64,000 nt of DNA from Lentilactobacillus kribbianus (GTDB taxonomy: Bacteria > Bacillota > Bacilli > Lactobacillales > Lactobacillaceae): contig NZ_JABEQQ010000001.1 in the NCBI RefSeq assembly GCF_013184075.1, forward strand, positions 558,001-622,000. The letters are read 5' to 3'. Under the pieces are notes generated by a model, which was given only the letters and a program-made list of their open reading frames with translations, had not been told where the DNA came from and made no database searches. The stretch's first letter is position 1; each line of letters begins with the position of its first letter. Of this stretch, positions 58,938 through 64,000 are shown piece after piece. Position numbers and translations under genes: made by a program.

Positions 58938-60332
58938 TTAACGTGCTAGTTGTTGGTTACCTAATTTAAACGTGAAATGATACAAAATGAAATTAATGAA
59001 AATCAATAAACCAACAAACATAAATGCGTGTTGAGTGCCTGATTGCATCACCGTAGCGGCATTAGTACCAGTACCAGAAGCTAGGAAACTCGAAGCAACG
59101 GCCGTTCCAATAGAACCTGCAAATTGTTGCATGGTATTAAAGATAGCGTTAGCATCGGCTTCTTGCTCGCGTCCGACGATGGTTAAAGCATAGGTCATAG
59201 TGTTAGAAAATGACATTGTCATTCCAATTGCAAACAAAGTGTAGTAAACCAAGATGAGTGCGGGTGATAGATTAAAACAAGAAACGGCAAACAAAATGAT
59301 AGCTAAAAAGTAGACGGTGTTGCCGATGGTGATAGGACGTTTAGCTCCCATTGTATCGTACATTCGGCCCCAAACTGGATTAAGTAATCCTGAAATTAAA
59401 CTCCCAGGAAGCATAATAATGCCGGCAATTAGGGAAGTGGCATGATCAGCAATTTGGGCGTAATTAGGAAGCACGAAGTTAATTCCAATGTTGGTAAATT
59501 GAATGAAAATGTAAGCAATCAGAGCCATTGTGAAAACAGGATTTTTGAAAATATTGATATTAACTAAAACACGTTGGCTATGATTGGAAATGACGATGAA
59601 AGCCCATACTGCAAGTAACATTACAATCAATGCTAACCCAAATTGACCATTAACCCAGCCTAAGGTGCTGACGGTGTTAAAGCCAAGGGTCAAACTGACG
59701 AAAATAACTGCTAATAAGAACAAACGGAGCCAATCGAATTTTTCTTGTCTTAATGGAGTAATTTGCTCAATAGCAAGTCCCATGATTAAGCCAATAATCA
59801 TTAAAGGTAATACTATCCAGAAAATATCGCGCCAACTTAAGAAGTAGACAACTACCCCGCCGAATGTGGGTCCTAAAGCGGGAGCCAGTGAAATAATTAA
59901 ACCACCAAGGCCCATGAAAACACCACGTTTGGCCATTGGAGCTCGTTCTAAAATGATATTAAATAAGAGGGGCAAAGAAATTCCAGTTCCCATTGCTTGA
60001 ATTAAACGACCGATTAATAATATTGAGAAGTTACCGGCTAAGGCACAAACCAAATCACCCACAATGGCTAAGATAGCTCCGGCCATGAAAATATTACGTT
60101 CTTTAAAACGTCCTTTAAGATAGGAAGAACAAATAATAACTAAGGAAACCATCAATAAGTAACCGGTAGTTACCCATTGAATGGTATTTAAATCAACGTG
60201 AAATTGCTTGGTTAAAGTGGGAAAGGTCACGTTCATTGAAGTTTCAATTAAAACGCCGATGAAGGCCATGATAGCAGCAGCTATGATGGCAAGGATGTCG
60301 CGTTGAGACATTTTATCTGTATTTGGTTGCAT
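58938..60332 (-). CDS. MFS drug efflux transporter, DHA2 (LmrB/EmrB-like)
   Basis: A 464-residue 14-helix exporter. ETSMNVTFPTLTKQF, TGYLLMVSLVI and SLAPALGPTFGGVVV are DHA2 hallmarks. It overlaps the MarR gene by 20 bases, so it is co-expressed with and probably controlled by that regulator. Confidence 0.9.
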   Translation of the reverse strand: MQPNTDKMSQRDILAIIAAAIMAFIGVLIETSMNVTFPTLTKQFHVDLNTIQWVTTGYLLMVSLVIICSSYLKGRFKERNIFMAGAILAIVGDLVCALAGNFSILLIGRLIQAMGTGISLPLLFNIILERAPMAKRGVFMGLGGLIISLAPALGPTFGGVVVYFLSWRDIFWIVLPLMIIGLIMGLAIEQITPLRQEKFDWLRLFLLAVIFVSLTLGFNTVSTLGWVNGQFGLALIVMLLAVWAFIVISNHSQRVLVNINIFKNPVFTMALIAYIFIQFTNIGINFVLPNYAQIADHATSLIAGIIMLPGSLISGLLNPVWGRMYDTMGAKRPITIGNTVYFLAIILFAVSCFNLSPALILVYYTLFAIGMTMSFSNTMTYALTIVGREQEADANAIFNTMQQFAGSIGTAVASSFLASGTGTNAATVMQSGTQHAFMFVGLLIFINFILYHFTFKLGNQQLAR

Positions 60333-60771
60333 TTTTTGCTTTCTCCTGTTCGTGTGATATGGCAGATTTAAGTAACAACGGTTGAATAATGTTTCGTTCT
60401 TCCGTTGTTAAATTACCGAACGCCAATTTTTCGGCGTGCTTAGTTAGCTCAAAAAGGGGTTGGCGTAAATCTTCACCTGCGGCAGTTAAATAAAGATGGC
60501 TAATACGTTTATCGGTAGCATCAGGTTGGCGTTTTAAGTAGCCGAGCTTGATTAATTTAGCGACAGCACGGGTGATAGTACTATGATCTAAAAACATGAT
60601 TTTGGTAAGATCATCTTGAGAGGCCCCGGGATGATCATGAATGAAGAAAATGAAAAAGTAGTTATTTTCATTAAGACCAAATTGTTTAACGTTGCGTTTC
60701 AAATCATTTTGAACGATTCGACTCAAGATACTAATCCCTTGAACGTGGTCTTCGCTTTCTTTGAATGTGAT
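60313..60771 (-). CDS. MarR-family transcriptional regulator
   Basis: A winged-helix regulator with the MarR core GASQDDLTKIMFLDHSTITR and wing KRQPDATDKRISHLYLT. The first standard start is TTG at 60726 (137 residues), but the only ribosome binding site, GGAGG at 60780-60784, is 53 bases away. It is set for ATC at 60771 (eight bases) or 60774. That reading adds ITFKESEDHVQGISI, a plausible MarR N-terminus (152 residues). I chose ATC; TTG remains possible. Confidence 0.82.
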   Translation of the reverse strand: MTFKESEDHVQGISILSRIVQNDLKRNVKQFGLNENNYFFIFFIHDHPGASQDDLTKIMFLDHSTITRAVAKLIKLGYLKRQPDATDKRISHLYLTAAGEDLRQPLFELTKHAEKLAFGNLTTEERNIIQPLLLKSAISHEQEKAKNATKYR

Positions 60772-60868
60772 GATGTCGCCCTCCTTTTATGTGCGAAAGC
60801 ACATTTAATGACGAAGAATAGTGTATGACTTATTTTCAATATTGTCAAATATTCACTGAAACAAAATG

Positions 60869-60905
60869 AAAAGAAGCTAATACTCCGCGAATATTAGCTT
60901 CTTTT
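60869..60905 (-). terminator. Terminator of DUF1836 gene
   Basis: AAAAGAAGCTAATA (60869-60882) pairs with TATTAGCTTCTTTT (60892-60905). It also faces the MarR promoter region. Confidence 0.85.
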
Positions 60906-60911
60906 ATATAT

Positions 60912-61415
60912 TTATTCCATTAAATCAGCCGAAATTAGACTTAGATTGTTGGCTACTAAATGATTAACTACCGTTTGATATAGCACGGTTCTGATTGCCA
61001 TACTTTCAAAATCAGTGACCGCATTGGCTTGTTTTCTTAGATTCAATAGTTCATCGTTGAATTTCGCCGTAAATTCAGTAAAAGCATCTTCTAAACTAAT
61101 ATCGTGTCCGGCAATTTCAATGCCATTTTTTATGTAGTCTAATGAAAAGGCGGATTTTAAAACACTGACAATGATAATTTGGGCGAGACTATGTCTGGTA
61201 TAACGCTTTTTGATGGGTTTATCTACTAAGCCTAATTTAACATAGCTGTTAATCATCGTTTTGGTAATTGGTGTTTCTGTAAATGGTGTAATATAGTGAT
61301 TTACACAATCTATGAGTTGATCCATATACAAGTCAAGTTTGGGTAAATCAGTCCAGTTAGGTAGCTGATTTTGCCGATATTGGGTCAACCAATTCTCGAA
61401 GTTCTTAGCTTCCAT
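60912..61415 (-). CDS. DUF1836 family protein
   Basis: A 167-residue cytoplasmic protein. The segment TKTMINSYVKLGLVDKPIKKRYTRHSLAQ (quoted in parts: TMINSYVKLG, KKRYTRHSLA) is the MerR-like helix-turn-helix of DUF1836. Possibly DNA-binding. GGGGGG ribosome binding site before ATG 61415. Confidence 0.85.
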   Translation of the reverse strand: MEAKNFENWLTQYRQNQLPNWTDLPKLDLYMDQLIDCVNHYITPFTETPITKTMINSYVKLGLVDKPIKKRYTRHSLAQIIIVSVLKSAFSLDYIKNGIEIAGHDISLEDAFTEFTAKFNDELLNLRKQANAVTDFESMAIRTVLYQTVVNHLVANNLSLISADLME

Positions 61416-61553
61416 AAAAATCCCCCCGTAGTTAACTATGTTGTTTCATTATACTCGTTTTAAACGGACAAGGTAAGGTAGAATTTAAATCTATTTAACC
61501 TTGCGTAGTAGATGATAATATCGTATGATTAATCTAGATGAGGAGGAATGAAT

Positions 61554-62201
61554 ATGCAAGTTAAAATCAGTCGGCATCAAAAAATTCTCTATGAGGTTTG
61601 GGATGCGATTACCCATGGTCTAGGTTTTATCGTTAGTGCAGGATTAGGAGCTGCATTATTAGTTAAAGCGGTTCGTGATGGCCTAAATGGAATACAAATT
61701 ACCAGTCTTGTAGTCTATCTCGTTAGTTTATTGGGCTTATATTTGGCTTCCACTCTCTTTCACTGTTTCGTATTCACCAAAGCTAAACGCGTGTTTCAAA
61801 TCATTGATCATAGTAATATTTTTATTTTGATTGCTGGTACTTACACGCCGTATTGCTTGGTATTCATTCATAATACGGCCGGTAATTGGCTGTTAGCTAG
61901 TGTTTGGGTCCTAGCCTTAGCGGGAATTGCACTACATATCTTCAGTCACGGGAAGCACCAACGATTAGAAACTACGATTTACGTAGTGATGGGATGGTTG
62001 TGTTTGTTGTTGGCTAAAAGTCTATACGCTAATTTAGGAACCGCCGGATTCTGGTTGTTAGTTAGTGGTGGAGTAACCTTTACCACTGGTGCTTTAATTT
62101 ATAGTTTACCGAAATCACCGGAACTGCTTCATTTGATTTGGCACTTCTTCGTAATGGGCGGGACCACTTTGATGTTTCTATCGATCTATTTAAACGTCTA
62201 A
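61554..62201 (+). CDS. Hemolysin III (PAQR/YqfA) family membrane protein
   Basis: A 215-residue seven-helix protein with DHSNIFILIAGTYTPYCL and LIWHFFVMGG, the HlyIII metal-binding motifs; the first His is in WDAITHG. Linked to membrane homeostasis in relatives. GGAGG spacing favours ATG 61554 over 61548. Confidence 0.9.
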   Translation: MQVKISRHQKILYEVWDAITHGLGFIVSAGLGAALLVKAVRDGLNGIQITSLVVYLVSLLGLYLASTLFHCFVFTKAKRVFQIIDHSNIFILIAGTYTPYCLVFIHNTAGNWLLASVWVLALAGIALHIFSHGKHQRLETTIYVVMGWLCLLLAKSLYANLGTAGFWLLVSGGVTFTTGALIYSLPKSPELLHLIWHFFVMGGTTLMFLSIYLNV

Positions 62202-62242
62202 TAAAAATTGTGAGTTAACCATATTAAAACAATTATCAAACT

Positions 62243-62296
62243 AAAATAAAAACTGGAATTTGGCCGTGGTTAGGACAAGATTCCAGTTTTTATTTT
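62243..62296. terminator. Bidirectional terminator with long loop
   Basis: A 17-bp perfect stem, 62243-62259 with 62280-62296, loop of 20 nt, T-rich on both sides. Confidence 0.85.
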
Positions 62297-62305
62297 GTTA
62301 AATAT

Positions 62306-64000
62306 TTAAGTTGTCGGAGTGATTTCTCGTGTAGCTCGTAAGGCATACAAGATAGTGACGGTATCCACTACTTCTTGTAATAGCGCGCCGATGATGGTGG
62401 GAATGACGCCGGTGGCTGCAATTAACATTAAAATAATACAGATAGCAATCCCAATCAAAACTGCTTCTCGCGCAATTCGCATTGTATCTTTGGCGATAGT
62501 AATCGCGGTTGGCACTAATTGAAGATTATCGCGCATAATCACGACGTCAGCGGATTCACTGGCAGCTGTAGCACCATATGCTCCCATGGCAAAGCCAACG
62601 TTGGCAGTGGCTAAGGAAGGGGCATCATTTACTCCATCACCAACCATGCCGACAGGTAATAAATCTTGGGGCACGGTCTTTAATACCTCGATTTTTTGTG
62701 CTGGTAATTGAGAGGCAAACACCTCGTCAATACCCACTTCAGCGGCAATTTTATTGGCAATTACAGGACGATCGCCAGAAATTAACATTAATTTGTGAAT
62801 CCCTAGTTGGTGCAATTCTTGCATTACTGCCGGGGCTTCTTCTCTAAGTTGATCGACTAAAGTAATATAGCCACTATATTGACCATCAATAGCAATATGG
62901 ATGCAGGTTTGATCAACTTTAATAGCATCAGGACTAACAAAGGCGGCTTTTCCCACGCGAACAACATGGCCGTTCACATCAGCCTGGACTCCTTGACCAG
63001 TTTTTTCTTCAATATTAGTGGCAGCTGGTAACTTAGCCGGAGCGGCGTTGACGATAGAACGGGCCAAAATATGACCAGAATGTTGCTCTACAGCCGCAGC
63101 AATAGTGAGTAGCTCGGTAGCGGACAAATTATTAACTGGTTTAATTTCGTCAATGGATAACTGACCCTTAGTAATAGTTCCAGTTTTATCAAAACCTAGT
63201 GATTTTAATTGAGCGGTTTTTTCAACGGTGTTCCCGTTTTTAATTACAATTCCGTGACGACTAGCTCGTCCCATCCCAGATACTAGGGCAATTGGCGCCG
63301 CTAAAATAAGCGGACAAGGAGAAGCGACCACTAAGACTTGAGCAAAGCGGACGGGGTCTTTGGAATACCACCATGCAATTCCAGCAATAATATAAGCGAC
63401 TGAGGTGAAGGGAACGGCATAACGGTCGGCCATGCGGACAAAGCGGGCCGGTTGCTCGTTAGCTGCCTTTACTAAACGAATAATGCTTTGATACTGACTG
63501 TCAGCGGCAGTTTTTTGAGCGACTAAGGTGATCGCATTATCACCATTTAAAGCACCGGACATCACTTGATCGCCCATTTGTTTTTCTACTGGGTTGGCTT
63601 CCCCGGTTAGTGATGACTCATCTAAAACGGTGTGTCCCGCGATGATTTTACTATCAACTGGGATGATTTCGCCGGGCTTAACCAATAAGCGATCACCGAT
63701 TTGGACTTGTTCCACGGCAACATCAACGGGTTGATCTGCTGCGGTTAGTTTGTGGGCGGTTTGCGGTGAATTAGCTAATAATTGTTTTACTTCAGCGCTA
63801 GCGCGATTGGCAGCATAATCTTCAAGGGCTTCCCCACCGGTCAGCATTAATAAAACAATTAAAGCGGCCCAATATTCACCAACCGCCAAGGTCGCAATCA
63901 CGGCGGTAATAGCTAGTAAGTCGACCCCAAATTGACCATTACGGAGCGTTTTGATCATGTCTACAAACATAATCAACGCCAAAATCGATCCCAAGATAGT
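62306..64000 (-). CDS. Heavy-metal P1B-type ATPase (5' end outside window)
   Basis: At least 562 residues; the N-terminus lies beyond the window end. The A-domain LTGEANPVEK, membrane motif SPCPLILAAP, phosphorylation motif DKTGTITKG, and MVGDGVNDAPSL are intact. The intramembrane SPC motif points to the P1B-4-like group (Zn, Co, Fe or Cd export) rather than CPC copper pumps. SGHILARSI stands where SEHPLA is usual. Confidence 0.9.
   Translation of the reverse strand, partial: TILGSILALIMFVDMIKTLRNGQFGVDLLAITAVIATLAVGEYWAALIVLLMLTGGEALEDYAANRASAEVKQLLANSPQTAHKLTAADQPVDVAVEQVQIGDRLLVKPGEIIPVDSKIIAGHTVLDESSLTGEANPVEKQMGDQVMSGALNGDNAITLVAQKTAADSQYQSIIRLVKAANEQPARFVRMADRYAVPFTSVAYIIAGIAWWYSKDPVRFAQVLVVASPCPLILAAPIALVSGMGRASRHGIVIKNGNTVEKTAQLKSLGFDKTGTITKGQLSIDEIKPVNNLSATELLTIAAAVEQHSGHILARSIVNAAPAKLPAATNIEEKTGQGVQADVNGHVVRVGKAAFVSPDAIKVDQTCIHIAIDGQYSGYITLVDQLREEAPAVMQELHQLGIHKLMLISGDRPVIANKIAAEVGIDEVFASQLPAQKIEVLKTVPQDLLPVGMVGDGVNDAPSLATANVGFAMGAYGATAASESADVVIMRDNLQLVPTAITIAKDTMRIAREAVLIGIAICIILMLIAATGVIPTIIGALLQEVVDTVTILYALRATREITPTT

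Overview
The window is the replication-origin region of a low-GC Gram-positive chromosome, most likely a member of the Lactobacillaceae. The grounds are the gene order dnaA-dnaN-yaaA-recF-gyrB-gyrA-rpsF-ssb-rpsR-gdpP-rplI-dnaB, a complete walRKHIJ-htrA operon, an rpmH-rnpA-yidC-jag-mnmE-mnmG block, and strong AGGAGG ribosome binding sites with U-rich intrinsic terminators. I cannot name the species from sequence alone.

Layout. Positions 1-300 hold a cluster of DnaA-box-like 9-mers. 0.5-7.5 kb is the WalRK cell-wall two-component operon read leftward. 7.6-9.8 kb holds a tRNA-Lys(CUU), a secreted matrixin-like metalloprotease and two small genes. 9.8-24.4 kb is the leftward replication and ribosome block (dnaB to dnaA). 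oriC proper is the pair of DnaA-box clusters on either side of dnaA (22.78-22.88 and 24.42-24.70 kb), and transcription direction flips there. 24.9-30.8 kb is the rightward rpmH-to-mnmG block. Three parS-like ScoC-independent chromosome-partition sites (17.97, 28.81 and 38.67 kb) lie around the origin, but no parA/parB genes follow mnmG. From 30.8 kb on the content is accessory: an aromatic amino acid-type ABC transporter (TrpXYZ-like) and FUSC exporter, redox enzymes, a small alarmone synthetase, several MFS/SMR/DMT exporters with HxlR and MarR regulators, a multicopper oxidase, dus, a cytosine permease/deaminase pair, a second matrixin-like protease, DegV, a large unassigned membrane-anchored protein, CPBP protease, hemolysin III and a metal P-type ATPase cut by the window end.

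Most interesting points. (1) Upstream of the TrpXYZ-like operon is a 290-nt leader with a well-initiated 20-codon ORF rich in phenylalanine, followed by four mutually complementary segments that can fold as 1:2, 2:3 or 3:4, where 3:4 is an intrinsic terminator. This is the architecture of ribosome-mediated attenuation and not of a T-box. (2) A GC-rich, multi-hairpin RNA with its own extended -10 promoter and terminator is encoded on the minus strand at about 52.0-52.2 kb. (3) A DnaA-box cluster lies about 22 kb from dnaA. (4) A Fur-family-like operator array precedes jag. (5) Three genes have their Shine-Dalgarno sequence set for AUU or AUC starts.

Where an upstream in-frame start lacked a correctly spaced ribosome binding site I moved the start and said so. 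All function calls come from reading motifs and gene order by eye; no database search was run.
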